Source of the DNA: Methylobacterium adhaesivum
GTDB taxonomy: Bacteria; Pseudomonadota; Alphaproteobacteria; Rhizobiales; Beijerinckiaceae
Length of the DNA: 64,000 nucleotides
Direction: 5' to 3'
NCBI RefSeq assembly: GCF_022179065.1
Contig: NZ_BPQD01000003.1
Location: forward strand, 124,001 to 188,000
The position numbers and the translations under genes were made by a program. The first letter of the stretch is position 1. The number at the start of each line of letters is the position of its first letter. Positions 16,580 through 24,991 of the stretch are shown here, in pieces. The notes beneath the pieces are model-generated. The model made no database searches, had not been told where the DNA came from, and worked only from the letters and a program-made list of their open reading frames with translations.

Positions 16580-17176
16580 TCAGATCGCCACGGTCTCGCG
16601 GTAGGCCGTCTTCCAGCCCCAGGCTCCGGAGCCGTAGCCGCGCTTGACCACGCGCTGCTTGTAGATCTCGGCGATCATTTCGCCGTCGCCGGCCAGCAGC
16701 GCCTTCGTCGAGCACATCTCGGCGCAGAGCGGCAGCTTACCCTCGGCGAGGCGGTTCGAGCCGTACTTCTCGTACTCGGCTAGCGACAGGTCGGGCTCCG
16801 GCCCGCCCGAGCAGTAGGTGCACTTGTCCATCTTGCCGCGCGAACCGAAATTGCCGACGCGCGGATACTGGGGGGCCCCGAACGGACAGGCATAGAAGCA
16901 GTAGCCGCAGCCGATGCAGATGTCCTTGGAGTGGAGCACCACGGCGTCGGCCGTGGTGTAGAAGCAGTTCACCGGGCACACGGCGGCGCAGGGCGCGTCG
17001 GTGCAGTGCATGCACGCCATGGAGACCGAGCGCTCGCCGGGCTTGCCGTCGTTCAGGGTGACAACGCGGCGGCGGTTGATGCCCCAGGGCACCTCGTGCT
17101 CGTTCTTGCAGGCGGTGACGCAGGCGTTGCACTCGATGCAACGGTCGGCGTCACAGAGGAACTTCATACGGGCCAT
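16580..17176 (-). CDS. fdhB: formate dehydrogenase beta subunit (4 x [4Fe-4S])
   Basis: A 198-residue ferredoxin-like electron-transfer subunit with four cysteine clusters in the FdnH/FdoH/HybA pattern. They are CIECNACVTACK (residues 13-24), CMHCTDAPCAAVCP, CIGCGYCFYACPFG, and a split fourth set CTYC plus CAEMC. It shuttles electrons from the alpha subunit to the cytochrome b subunit. Compared with E. coli FdnH it lacks the C-terminal membrane helix, as is normal for the shorter FDH3 type. The gene starts 16 bases after the fdhA stop, with GAGGAG upstream; Met at residue 4 is a less likely start. It is clearly part of the fdh operon. Confidence 0.95.
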   Translation of the reverse strand: MARMKFLCDADRCIECNACVTACKNEHEVPWGINRRRVVTLNDGKPGERSVSMACMHCTDAPCAAVCPVNCFYTTADAVVLHSKDICIGCGYCFYACPFGAPQYPRVGNFGSRGKMDKCTYCSGGPEPDLSLAEYEKYGSNRLAEGKLPLCAEMCSTKALLAGDGEMIAEIYKQRVVKRGYGSGAWGWKTAYRETVAI

Positions 17177-17192
17177 GGTCGATGCGCTCCTC

Positions 17193-20135
17193 TCACGCGG
17201 CCTTGATCTGGCATAGGGTACACTTCGTTTCCTGCATGCCCGTCACAGGATCGAAGCCGTAGGTGGTGACCGAGTTGGAGCTCTCGCCGAGCACCACCGG
17301 GTCGGTGCCCTTCGGGTAGTAGTCACGCATGTCGCGGCCCTCGTACCAACCCGAGAAGTGGAAGGGCATGAAGGCGACGCCCTTGCCGACGCGATCGGTG
17401 ACGAGGGCCTTCATTTTGGCCTTCGAGCTGTTCTCGGCGCCCGTCACCCAGACGAACTGACCGTCCTTGATGCCGCGCTCGGCCGCATCCCCGGTGTTGA
17501 TCTCGACGAACATGTCCTGCTGGAGTTCGGCGAGCCACGGGTTCGAACGGGTCTCCTCGCCGCCGCCCTCGTACTCGACGAGGCGGCCCGAGGTGAGAAT
17601 GATCGGGAAATCGCGGGCGACGTTCCGCTCCACCGCCGACTTCTGCACCGAGAAGCCGATGTTCGGCATGCGGAACTGCCGCTCGTCGGGCCGGGTCGGA
17701 TACTTTGCCACGAGGTCGGGGCGTGGGGTGTAGATCGGCTCGCGGTGCACCGGCACGGGGTCGGGCAGGTTCCAGGCGTTGGCGCGGGCCTTGCCGTTGC
17801 CGAACGGGATCACGCCGTGCTCGAGGCAGACCCGCTGGATGCCGCCCGACAGGTCGGTGGCCCAGCTGATCGTGTCGGGCTTGTCACCGCCGATCTTCAG
17901 GATAGTGGCGCGTTCCTCGTCCGTGAGGTCCTTGTCCCAGCCGAGCTTCTTGAACACCCCGAAGGTGAATTCCGGGTACCCGTCCGTGAGGTCGGACCCC
18001 TTCGTGAACGAGTTCTCGGCCAGCAGGGTCTCGCCGTTGCGCTCGGTGCCGAACCGGGCCCGGAATGTGCTGCCGCCGTCCTTCACGTGGAGCGAGGTGT
18101 TGTAGAGGATCGCCGAACCGGGATGCCGGAGTTCCGGCTTGCCCCAGCACGGCCACGGCAGGCCGTAATAGTCGCCGCCGACCTCCGGATCGTCCTTCGG
18201 CGCGCGCAGGGTGATGAGGTCGAACTTGTGCTGGTTGCGCATATGCGCCTTCAGCCGCTCGGGGCTCTGGCCGCAATAGCCCGTCGACCAGCCGCCGCGG
18301 TTGATCTCACGCAGGAGATCCTCCGCCGAGGGAATGTTGTTCTCGACCTTGATGTTCTTGAACAGCGTGTCGGCGAAGCCGAGCTTCGTCGCCAAGCGGT
18401 AGAGAACCTCGTAGTCGTTCTTCGACTCGAAGGCCGGCTTCACGATCTGCTCGCCCCACTGGATCGAGCGGTTCGAGGCCGTGCGCGAGCCGTCCATCTC
18501 CAGGGAGGTGCAGATCGGCAGGAGGTAGGTGTTGTCCTGACGGGCGTCCAAGGCCGCGAAGGTGGTGGGGTGCGGATCGGCCACCACCAGCAATTCGAGC
18601 TTGTTCATGCCCTCCACCGCCTCGGGCAGGCGCGTGACGGTGTTGCCGCCGTGGCCGAACACCATGAAGGCCTTGAGGGGGCTGCGCTGGTCGATCTGCT
18701 CGGGCGGCAGGTTCACGGCATCGAACCACCGGGTGGAGGTGATGCCGGGCGCCTCCATGTTTTCCTTGCGGGTGCGCGCCTTGCGGCCCGCCGTCGCCGG
18801 CACTTCGTCGAAACGCGACTGCAGCCACTCGTAGGGCACGTCCCAGACGCGGGCCCAGTGCTTCCAGCCGCCCTCGACGAGGCCGTAATAGAGCGGCAAC
18901 GACGTGACATCGAGGCCGAGATCGGTGGCGCCCTGCACGTTGGTGTGGCCGCGGAAGATGTTGGCGCCGGTGCCGGGCTTGCCGACGTTGCCGGTCGCGA
19001 GGCACAGGATGCACAAAGCCCGCACGTTGGCGGTGCCCACCGTGTGCTGGGTCGCGCCCATGCACCAGATCAGGGTCGCGGGCTTCTCCTTGGCGAACTT
19101 CTCCGCCACGCGGCGAAGCTGCTCGCCGGGCACGCCCGAGACGCGCTCGACCTCCTCGGGCGTCCACTTGGCGACTTCCTTGCGGACGTCGTCCATGGCG
19201 TAGACGCGCTGGCTGATGAACTCCTTGTCTTCCCACCCATTCTGGAAGACGTGCCACAGGATGCCCCAGACGACCGGGATGTCCGTGCCCGAACGGATGC
19301 GGACGTACTCGGTGGCGTGCGCCGCCGTCCGGGTGAAGCGCGGATCGATGACGATCATGTTCGCGCGGTTGATCTCCTTGCCCGACAGCACGTGCTGCAT
19401 GGAGACCGGGTGCGCCTCGGCCGGATTGCCGCCGAGGATGATCATCGTCTTGGCGTTTCGGATGTCGTTGTAGGAGTTGGTCTGGGCGCCGTAGCCCCAG
19501 GTGTTGGCGACTCCCGCCACCGTGGTCGAGTGACAGATGCGCGCCTGATGGTCGACGGAGTTCGTGCCCCAGAAGGCGCCGAACTTGCGCATGAGGTAGG
19601 CGGCCTCGTTGGTGAACTTGGCCGAGCCGAGCCAGTAGACCGAATCGGCGCCGTTCTTCTCACGGATCGCCTTGAGCTTGTCGCCGATCTCGTCGATGGC
19701 CTGATCCCAGGAGATGCGCTGCCACTGCCCGGCGACGAGCTTCATCGGGTACTTCAGGCGCCGGTCCGACGAGACGAGCTCGCGGATCGCCGCGCCCTTG
19801 GCGCAGTGGGTGCCCCGGTTGATCGGGCTCGCATAGGACGGCTCCTGGCCGACCCAGACGCCGTCGACCACCTCGGCCGTCACCGTGCAGCCCACCGAGC
19901 AGTGGGTGCAGACGTTCTTCTTGATCACGGTCTCGGGGCCGACCGCCGAGGAGCCGGCGGCCTTGGCCTGGCGCACGGCACCGAGCTGGAGCGAGCCGGC
20001 CGCCGCGAGGGCACCGGCCGTGAGGCCGGATTTGCGCAGGAATGCGCGGCGGTCGAGAACCCCGGCCGCGAGGCCGGCGGCCACCGCCTGATGCTTGGTG
20101 CGGCTTGCCGCGCCGCTCTTACGCTTCGTCAGCAT
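17193..20135 (-). CDS. fdhA: formate dehydrogenase alpha subunit (Mo/W-bis-MGD, Tat-exported)
   Basis: A 980-residue catalytic subunit. The Tat signal has twin arginines at 29-30 (DRRAFLRKSG) and a hydrophobic segment ending near residue 60. The [4Fe-4S] ligands are C76, C79, C83 (CTHCSVGC) and C111. The metal ligand is Cys201 (ARICHSTTVAG), where E. coli FdnG/FdoG have selenocysteine, followed by the conserved His202. C-terminal molybdopterin dinucleotide-binding signatures include ILTSGRLVEYEGGG. It oxidises formate to CO2 in the periplasm, feeding the quinone pool via FdhB/FdhC. It corresponds to FDH3 of methylotrophs. The N-terminus before the RR motif is longer than usual (about 28 residues) but the ATG has a GAGG site. 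The metal, Mo or W, is not set by sequence; a tungstate importer is encoded nearby. Confidence 0.96.
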   Translation of the reverse strand: MLTKRKSGAASRTKHQAVAAGLAAGVLDRRAFLRKSGLTAGALAAAGSLQLGAVRQAKAAGSSAVGPETVIKKNVCTHCSVGCTVTAEVVDGVWVGQEPSYASPINRGTHCAKGAAIRELVSSDRRLKYPMKLVAGQWQRISWDQAIDEIGDKLKAIREKNGADSVYWLGSAKFTNEAAYLMRKFGAFWGTNSVDHQARICHSTTVAGVANTWGYGAQTNSYNDIRNAKTMIILGGNPAEAHPVSMQHVLSGKEINRANMIVIDPRFTRTAAHATEYVRIRSGTDIPVVWGILWHVFQNGWEDKEFISQRVYAMDDVRKEVAKWTPEEVERVSGVPGEQLRRVAEKFAKEKPATLIWCMGATQHTVGTANVRALCILCLATGNVGKPGTGANIFRGHTNVQGATDLGLDVTSLPLYYGLVEGGWKHWARVWDVPYEWLQSRFDEVPATAGRKARTRKENMEAPGITSTRWFDAVNLPPEQIDQRSPLKAFMVFGHGGNTVTRLPEAVEGMNKLELLVVADPHPTTFAALDARQDNTYLLPICTSLEMDGSRTASNRSIQWGEQIVKPAFESKNDYEVLYRLATKLGFADTLFKNIKVENNIPSAEDLLREINRGGWSTGYCGQSPERLKAHMRNQHKFDLITLRAPKDDPEVGGDYYGLPWPCWGKPELRHPGSAILYNTSLHVKDGGSTFRARFGTERNGETLLAENSFTKGSDLTDGYPEFTFGVFKKLGWDKDLTDEERATILKIGGDKPDTISWATDLSGGIQRVCLEHGVIPFGNGKARANAWNLPDPVPVHREPIYTPRPDLVAKYPTRPDERQFRMPNIGFSVQKSAVERNVARDFPIILTSGRLVEYEGGGEETRSNPWLAELQQDMFVEINTGDAAERGIKDGQFVWVTGAENSSKAKMKALVTDRVGKGVAFMPFHFSGWYEGRDMRDYYPKGTDPVVLGESSNSVTTYGFDPVTGMQETKCTLCQIKAA

Positions 20136-20142
20136 GGGTGCC

Positions 20143-20397
20143 TCACTTCTTGCCGGCGGCGTTGGAGCTGTTCTGCAGCGTCTCGTACCCGTTGGTCCGG
20201 TAGAACGCTTTCACGTGGTCGGTGAGGCGGTAGCGCCCCTTGGTTTCGTCCTGGCCCGGATCGTAGGCCTGGGCGTCCGTGGCGGTCATCGGCGTCGCGG
20301 CGACACCGACGGCCGCCGCCACGGTTCCGCCGCCGAGCGCGCGGAAGAACTGGCGACGACCGAGCTGGTCCTTCGTGTCCTTCTGGTCCTGTCGCAT
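20143..20397 (-). CDS. formate-dehydrogenase-region Tat-exported small protein
   Basis: An 84-residue protein with a twin-arginine signal (GRRQFFRALGGG) followed by a hydrophobic stretch (TVAAAVGVAATPMTA) and a short mature part (GRYRLTDHVKAFYRTNGYE). It matches the small 'formate dehydrogenase region TAT target' family, found next to periplasmic FDH alpha genes; the function is unproven. ATG at 20397 is chosen over GTG at 20406 because TGAGGAGT is correctly spaced only from the ATG. Its stop lies 7 bases before fdhA, so translation is likely linked. Confidence 0.85.
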   Translation of the reverse strand: MRQDQKDTKDQLGRRQFFRALGGGTVAAAVGVAATPMTATDAQAYDPGQDETKGRYRLTDHVKAFYRTNGYETLQNSSNAAGKK

Positions 20398-20468
20398 GGT
20401 CGACACTCCTCAAACGGCGGGGGATGCGCGGTGCGCGCAGCCCGTTGAATTTCGATGGCGACGGACGC

Positions 20469-21113
20469 TCACGCGTCCATCGCGAAGGCTTGCGTCTCGA
20501 TCTCGACGAACGCGGAGCCGAGGCCCCCGACGCTTCGATAGAAGCGCGCGGCCTTCGCCCGCTCGAGATCAGCGAAGAAGCGGCCGGCCCATGGCTCGAT
20601 GTGCCGCACGAAGAACGCGCGCGCGGCGTCGGGCTCCGCGTCCAGCCGACCGGAGACGAGGCCGGCCATGCAGTCGAACAGGATTGCCAGATGGTCCTCC
20701 GGCTCCGTCATCGCCGCGTCGCGCTCGATGCCGAGATTGCGCAGATCCTCGCGGACCCGGGCCAGCGGCCGCTCGTTCAGGAAGCCGGTGCGGTAGTAGG
20801 AGGCGTAGGGCAGGAGTTCGCCGCGACCGACCCCGATGAAGAGGTCGTGGTACTCACGGGCGACCACTTCCGGCACCGCCCCACGGCTGGCCCGCGCCAG
20901 ATCCTCGACGAGCCGGCCCAGCGTGCTGTCGTCCCCTTCGAGGCCGCCGAGCATCCCGAGCAGATCGCCATGCGGCGCTCGCCCGAGGAGAACCGCGAGG
21001 AGGTCATAGAGCCGTGCGCGCCCATGATCGACCTCGTCGACCGCGCTCACCCAAGCCTGGTCGTCCTGCCGTCCTTCGACCGCATGATCGGTAGCCAACC
21101 CAACGGAACGCAT
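20469..21113 (-). CDS. TorD/DmsD-family molybdoenzyme chaperone
   Basis: A 214-residue all-helical protein. The family core is visible: EYHDLFIGVGRGELLPYAS, then YYRTGFLNERPLARVREDLR, EPEDHLAILFDCMAGL, and WAGRFFADLERAKAARFYR. Such chaperones bind the Tat signal of a molybdoenzyme and hold export until the cofactor is inserted. Here the obvious client is FdhA, encoded two genes downstream. The start ATG at 21113 has an AGGGTCAGG site. It begins 98 bases after DUF3306 on the same strand, so a second promoter inside the cluster is possible. Confidence 0.9.
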   Translation of the reverse strand: MRSVGLATDHAVEGRQDDQAWVSAVDEVDHGRARLYDLLAVLLGRAPHGDLLGMLGGLEGDDSTLGRLVEDLARASRGAVPEVVAREYHDLFIGVGRGELLPYASYYRTGFLNERPLARVREDLRNLGIERDAAMTEPEDHLAILFDCMAGLVSGRLDAEPDAARAFFVRHIEPWAGRFFADLERAKAARFYRSVGGLGSAFVEIETQAFAMDA

Positions 21114-21211
21114 CCTGACCCTGAACCCACCCCGGCCTGTTCCAGCCGGACCATCTACTTTGGAGCTAGGATAAAAAGCGTTCGAGTTTGGCGCAATCGG
21201 GATTCTAAGGC

Positions 21212-21880
21212 TCAGCTCGGCATTGCGCCGCCATGGCGTCGCAGTCTTTGCTTCGTAACAACTGCGGGAGTTGTTACCGGCGTTTCATTGGCGGAATTCG
21301 CCGGAGCGCCGTCCGGTGGAGGTTCGACCGGTGCAGCCTCTGCCATGAGGGGGGGCGCGGTGGTGGCAGAGACTGGCCCGACATCGGTGTCGGAGTCGGG
21401 TGGCGGAGGCTCGGGCTCGGAGCCTTGCGAATCACCGTTCGCATCGTCGGACGGCTCTGCATTGAACAGGCGGCCGAGCATGGCCTTCACGTCGTCGCAG
21501 GGCAGCAGCGGCCCGAGGCCGGGTACGCCGCCGGGGGTGTTCCAGTCGTAGGCGTATTCCCGCGCCTCGCTCACGAAGTCCCGGATGGCAGGATCGACGG
21601 ACCACATCTTCCGCAGGGCCGCGTTGCGGATGGCCGCCGGCACGCCGGCCCGCAGGAACGGCGTGAGGTCGGTCGCCGCCGTGAGATCCGCCAGCGACGG
21701 CAGATCGGCCAGGAGATCGCGCTCCGCCTCCGCCTCGGCCGATGGCGCAGCCCCCTCCTCCGCGACAACGGGAAGGTCGGAAGGGTCGACGATTTCCGCC
21801 GGCGGCGGGGCCTCGGGCGCCTCGCTCAGGCGGACATCGCGCTTGCGCCGGGCCCAGCGCGCGAGAAAGCCGTCGCTCAT
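21212..21880 (-). CDS. DUF3306 protein of the fdh cluster
   Basis: A 222-residue protein with the DUF3306 pattern. An N-terminal basic motif (FLARWARRKRDVRL) is followed by LPSLADLTAATDLTPFLRAG and VPAAIRNAALRKMWSVDP. Then come IRDFVSEAREYAYDWNTPGG and a low-complexity Pro/Ser/Ala tail. It is cytosolic and of unknown role, and is found almost only in periplasmic formate dehydrogenase clusters. Its ATG overlaps the DUF3305 stop (ATGA), so the two are translationally coupled and probably work together. Confidence 0.85.
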   Translation of the reverse strand: MSDGFLARWARRKRDVRLSEAPEAPPPAEIVDPSDLPVVAEEGAAPSAEAEAERDLLADLPSLADLTAATDLTPFLRAGVPAAIRNAALRKMWSVDPAIRDFVSEAREYAYDWNTPGGVPGLGPLLPCDDVKAMLGRLFNAEPSDDANGDSQGSEPEPPPPDSDTDVGPVSATTAPPLMAEAAPVEPPPDGAPANSANETPVTTPAVVTKQRLRRHGGAMPS

Positions 21881-22428
21881 TCCCGCCTCCCCTTGCGTCC
21901 GCTCCCGCCGGAACCGCCGGCCTGCCGGGCCAAGGCTTCCGGGTCGGCCCGGTCGCGCTTGCGCTTCTCGAACACGCGTTCGATGTGGTGCGCCTCGAAG
22001 AACGCGAGGAGCTTCGCCTGGAGATCGGGCGGCATCGGCACGGCCTCGACCACCTCACCGATCCCTTCCGCCATGGATTCCCCCTCGTAGGGATCGGCGG
22101 TGACGGTGGCGACCTCGTAATCCTCGTCGCCGAGCTTGCGCAGGGCGACCCACAGGGCGGGACGCCCTGAGACGAGGTTGTCGCGGTAATGCGCCGTCTC
22201 GGCCGGATGCAGGTGCACGTCGTAGGCGCCGGCGTAGAACGTGCCCTCGTCGTCCGTGCCGGACAGGCGCGTTCCCGGCGGGGCCGCTGGGGCGGCCGGC
22301 AGGATCGCGACGGGAAGCCAGGCATGGGTCGCCCACGGCCCCTTGAGGCGGCGCTTCTCCACCACCACGCCGACCTCGAAATGGTTGTCGGGCTTCAAAG
22401 GCGGGCCGGGCTCGGTGTCTGACATCAT
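21877..22428 (-). CDS. DUF3305 protein of the fdh cluster
   Basis: A 183-residue protein with DUF3305 features: FEVGVVVEKRRLKGPWATHA at the N-terminus, and the middle WVALRKLGDEDYEVATVTADP. These lead into an acidic segment and a basic Gly-rich C-terminus (RKRDRADPEALARQAGGSG). Two consecutive ATG codons (22428, 22425) follow a GAGG site. It starts 8 bases after the stop of the DUF6352 gene and overlaps DUF3306 at its end. The basic tail suggests contact with another protein or nucleic acid, but the function is unknown. Confidence 0.85.
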   Translation of the reverse strand: MMSDTEPGPPLKPDNHFEVGVVVEKRRLKGPWATHAWLPVAILPAAPAAPPGTRLSGTDDEGTFYAGAYDVHLHPAETAHYRDNLVSGRPALWVALRKLGDEDYEVATVTADPYEGESMAEGIGEVVEAVPMPPDLQAKLLAFFEAHHIERVFEKRKRDRADPEALARQAGGSGGSGRKGRRE

Positions 22429-22436
22429 AGGGTTCC

Positions 22437-23447
22437 TCAGGCCGCCGGACGCTCGGCGCGGAGCGGCAGGCCCGCGACGATGTTCTGCGGCTTCACCTGG
22501 ACGAGGTTCGCCGGGGTCCCGGCGAGGAGCAGGTAGACCGGACGGTCGCCCACGGCCGGATCGACCGCCGCCGGATCGGCGAAGGTGAGGCCGAACAGGG
22601 CGACGACCCGCTCTTGCGTCGCTGCATCGACGGTCTCTCCGTGCCACAGGGCGTTGCCGATGCGCGTGCCCTCGGCGTCGAGGCCGACGAACCAGCGCCA
22701 GTCCGTGTCCTCCAGGCGGTCGAGGGGGGTCACCCGCACCTCCGTGTTCAGGAGATGGCGGACGAACGTCTCGATGACGCGGGCCAGGCCCTCCCGGCTC
22801 TTCGGGTTCGAGCCGAGGTTCAGCGCCATGGAGAAGGCGTCCGAGCGACTCCAGTAGCTCCAGGCGGTCTCGTCGGTGAGTACGTCAAGTTCGTTGGCCG
22901 CCTCCTTGCCCAGCATCGCCACGAGGGGGGAAAGCGGGGCGGTGCCTTCGCGCGCCTCGATCACCTCGGCATCGGCCAGGAGCACGGCGCCGTCGTGCCG
23001 GCTGACCCGCTGGGTGCGGAAGAACAGCTCCGCCGCCCGCAGCACGTAGGGGTCGTCGCAGCCATCGAGGGCATTGCGCAGGATGAGGTGGACGAGCTGG
23101 TTGAGGAACAGGGACGGCGTTCCCTGCAGGCCCCCCCGCACAAGGTCGAGATAGGCCGCCTCGAGGGAGCGCGCGCCGAGGAGCCGGTCGCGGAAGGCAA
23201 GGAGCACCGCCCAATTCTCGCGCGCATCGGCGTCTGCGATGGCGGCCAGTTCCTCGGGCGCTACGGCACGGCGGGGCTCGGCCCTCAGGCTGGCGTACAG
23301 CGCCCGCTCGGCCGCGCAGGCCTCCTCCGGCGGGACGAGTTCCGGCCGCGCGAGATAGGCGAGGATCAGTTCGTCCGTGGCGGCCAGTCCCCCGCCTTCG
23401 GTGCGGCGTACGAGATGGTGGCCGCTCGACACCCAGAACTCGGTCAT
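22437..23447 (-). CDS. DUF6352 protein of the fdh cluster
   Basis: A 336-residue cytosolic protein, mostly helical. It begins TEFWVSSGHHLVRRTEGGGL and has ELILAYLARPELVPPEEAC. It also contains LVHLILRNALDGCDDPYVLR and AAELFFRTQRVSRHDGAVLL, and ends with a beta-rich part (WRWFVGLDAEGTRIGNALW). I recognise it as the DUF6352 group, which travels with formate dehydrogenase genes. No catalytic motif is visible apart from scattered conserved His. It may help cofactor or subunit assembly, which is inference from context. The start at 23447 is the first Met of the conserved part. Confidence 0.8.
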   Translation of the reverse strand: MTEFWVSSGHHLVRRTEGGGLAATDELILAYLARPELVPPEEACAAERALYASLRAEPRRAVAPEELAAIADADARENWAVLLAFRDRLLGARSLEAAYLDLVRGGLQGTPSLFLNQLVHLILRNALDGCDDPYVLRAAELFFRTQRVSRHDGAVLLADAEVIEAREGTAPLSPLVAMLGKEAANELDVLTDETAWSYWSRSDAFSMALNLGSNPKSREGLARVIETFVRHLLNTEVRVTPLDRLEDTDWRWFVGLDAEGTRIGNALWHGETVDAATQERVVALFGLTFADPAAVDPAVGDRPVYLLLAGTPANLVQVKPQNIVAGLPLRAERPAA

Positions 23448-23484
23448 GACGGAGAACGGTCCCTGTTGCGTGCGTCGTGGGCGA

Positions 23485-24042
23485 TCATGATGTGCGGCTC
23501 CGCGCGAGGCCGATGAGGTCGGCCCGCTCCTCCGGCTCGTCCTCGTCGGTCTCGACGAAGCGGAAGGCGCGAGCGCCGGCATGGAGGCGGTCCTCCCCGC
23601 CGGGCTTCTGATGCAACGTGCGGAAGGCTTCGCTGATCGCGCCCTTCGTCTCCGTGCGATGCATCGCCACCACGGTCCCGATGGGCAGGTCGCAGAGCGA
23701 GGCGGCGAAATCGATCTCCTCCCGCGCCGCCACGAGGGCCGCCGTGCGGTCCGGGGCGCCGAGGCGAGCCTGGAGATGGCCGGCGAGTTCGGCGACGGCC
23801 GCGTCGCGCTCGGCCTCGTTCGCCTCGCTCACCACCACCAGGGTCGAGAACGCAAACGAGCGTACGCCGAGGAAGCCGGAGCGGAAGGCGATGCGGTCCT
23901 TGCCCGTCAGGCTCGTCAGGTCCCGGTCCCAGAACAGGAACGAGCCGGTCACGGCCCATTCGCCCGGCTCGGCGGCCTCGGCGAACACGAAGGCGTCGGA
24001 CGGGTCGAGGCGCAGGGTGCGGGGGAGCTTGAGGGCACTCAC
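23485..24042 (-). CDS. DUF6505 protein of the fdh cluster
   Basis: A 185-residue protein beginning (GTG) SALKLPRTLRLDPSDAFVF, with GEWAVTGSFLFWDRDLTSL, RIAFRSGFLGVRSFAFSTLV and IGTVVAMHRTETKGAISEAF. This corresponds to the DUF6505 group of fdh clusters as I recall it. The GTG start at 24042 overlaps the stop of the ligase-like gene by four bases (GTGA), so the longer upstream frame is a shadow. It has no membrane segments. Function is unknown; constant company of DUF6352, DUF3305/3306 and a ligase-like protein argues for a shared maturation task. Confidence 0.78.
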   Translation of the reverse strand: MSALKLPRTLRLDPSDAFVFAEAAEPGEWAVTGSFLFWDRDLTSLTGKDRIAFRSGFLGVRSFAFSTLVVVSEANEAERDAAVAELAGHLQARLGAPDRTAALVAAREEIDFAASLCDLPIGTVVAMHRTETKGAISEAFRTLHQKPGGEDRLHAGARAFRFVETDEDEPEERADLIGLARSRTS

Positions 24043-24803
24043 AGGCGCACCGTACGGGTGGCGGGGTCGTGCCAGTCCGGCTCGGTCAGACCCGGCACGA
24101 GGGCCAGCCGTTCGGTGGCACCGCCCCGCTCCAGGAGGGCATCGCCGTTGCCGTCGATCCCGGCCCTTGCCCCGACCGCCGCCGGCAGGTGGGCGAGATA
24201 GCGCGCGGCGATGCCGGAAAACCCGTCCTCCTCCCAGGCGGCGAACGCCTTCATGAGGTTGCGGGCGAAGCTCTCGGCGAGGGGAAGGCGGATGTCCGGT
24301 CCGAACCCTTCCTCGTCGAGGGCCGTGGAGCCGGGGGTGAGGCCGGGATCGCCCCACTGCGCCTTCGAGACGAGGAGTGTCGCGGAAAAGACGAGCCAGT
24401 CCGGGACCGCCGCCTCGGCGCAGTCCTCCGGCCAGGCGAGGCGCCCGCCGCCGAGGCGCGCCCCGTCGAACATCAGCGTCCCCGGCCAGATCAGGGTGAT
24501 CGGCATCTCCGGGGGGCCGTACGTCCCCACGGCATCCACGAGGGCGACCATGCCGAGGAGAAAGGCCCGCCGGGCCGAGGCCAGGGGCTCGCCCGGCGCC
24601 AGGATGACGGCGAGGTCGAGCACATCCTCCCGCTCGACGATCACCAGGGTCCCGGCCGCCTCGCCCGCCTCGGCCTCGGCGAGCGCGCGGGCCCGCGCGA
24701 AGGCCTCGTCGGTCGCCGGCACCCGCAGGCCGGTGAAGGCCGGCGGCAGCACGAGGTCGGCCGGGTCGGGCGCGGGTGAGGCAGTCATGGTCGAGGCGTT
24801 CAT
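24039..24803 (-). CDS. biotin/lipoate ligase-like protein of the fdh cluster
   Basis: A 254-residue protein with the BPL/LplA/LipB-like fold as judged from PITLIWPGTLMFDGARLGGG, DWLVFSATLLVSK, and the C-terminal SFARNLMKAFAAWEEDGFSG. It lacks the full GRGRRGR-type biotin ligase motif and a lipoate ligase lysine is not obvious, so it may bind rather than transfer an acyl or biotinyl group. First gene of the long minus-strand fdh cluster. Two Met codons are possible (24803 with GAAGG upstream, or 24788). It is divergent from the 4Fe-4S protein gene across a 188-base promoter region. Known target: none. Confidence 0.78.
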   Translation of the reverse strand: MNASTMTASPAPDPADLVLPPAFTGLRVPATDEAFARARALAEAEAGEAAGTLVIVEREDVLDLAVILAPGEPLASARRAFLLGMVALVDAVGTYGPPEMPITLIWPGTLMFDGARLGGGRLAWPEDCAEAAVPDWLVFSATLLVSKAQWGDPGLTPGSTALDEEGFGPDIRLPLAESFARNLMKAFAAWEEDGFSGIAARYLAHLPAAVGARAGIDGNGDALLERGGATERLALVPGLTEPDWHDPATRTVRL

Positions 24804-24991
24804 CGGTGAGGCCTTCACGGGGCGCGCAACGGCATGGGACGCGGAATGATCCGAAAACCTTGTGCGATGGAAGGGAGGCGGCCCGGTGCGGTCAATTGAT
24901 CCGGTCGTAGTTTCGAGCCGTTCGAATATATAACGGAAGCGCCCGGTCCCGCGAAGGGGCCGCGTCCGTCCCCAATGCCTCAGGGTCAAAC

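Noticed and set aside
17358-20225. 955-codon plus-strand open frame
   Set aside because: It is the antisense of fdhA, which is certain by its motifs; composition is typical of shadow frames.
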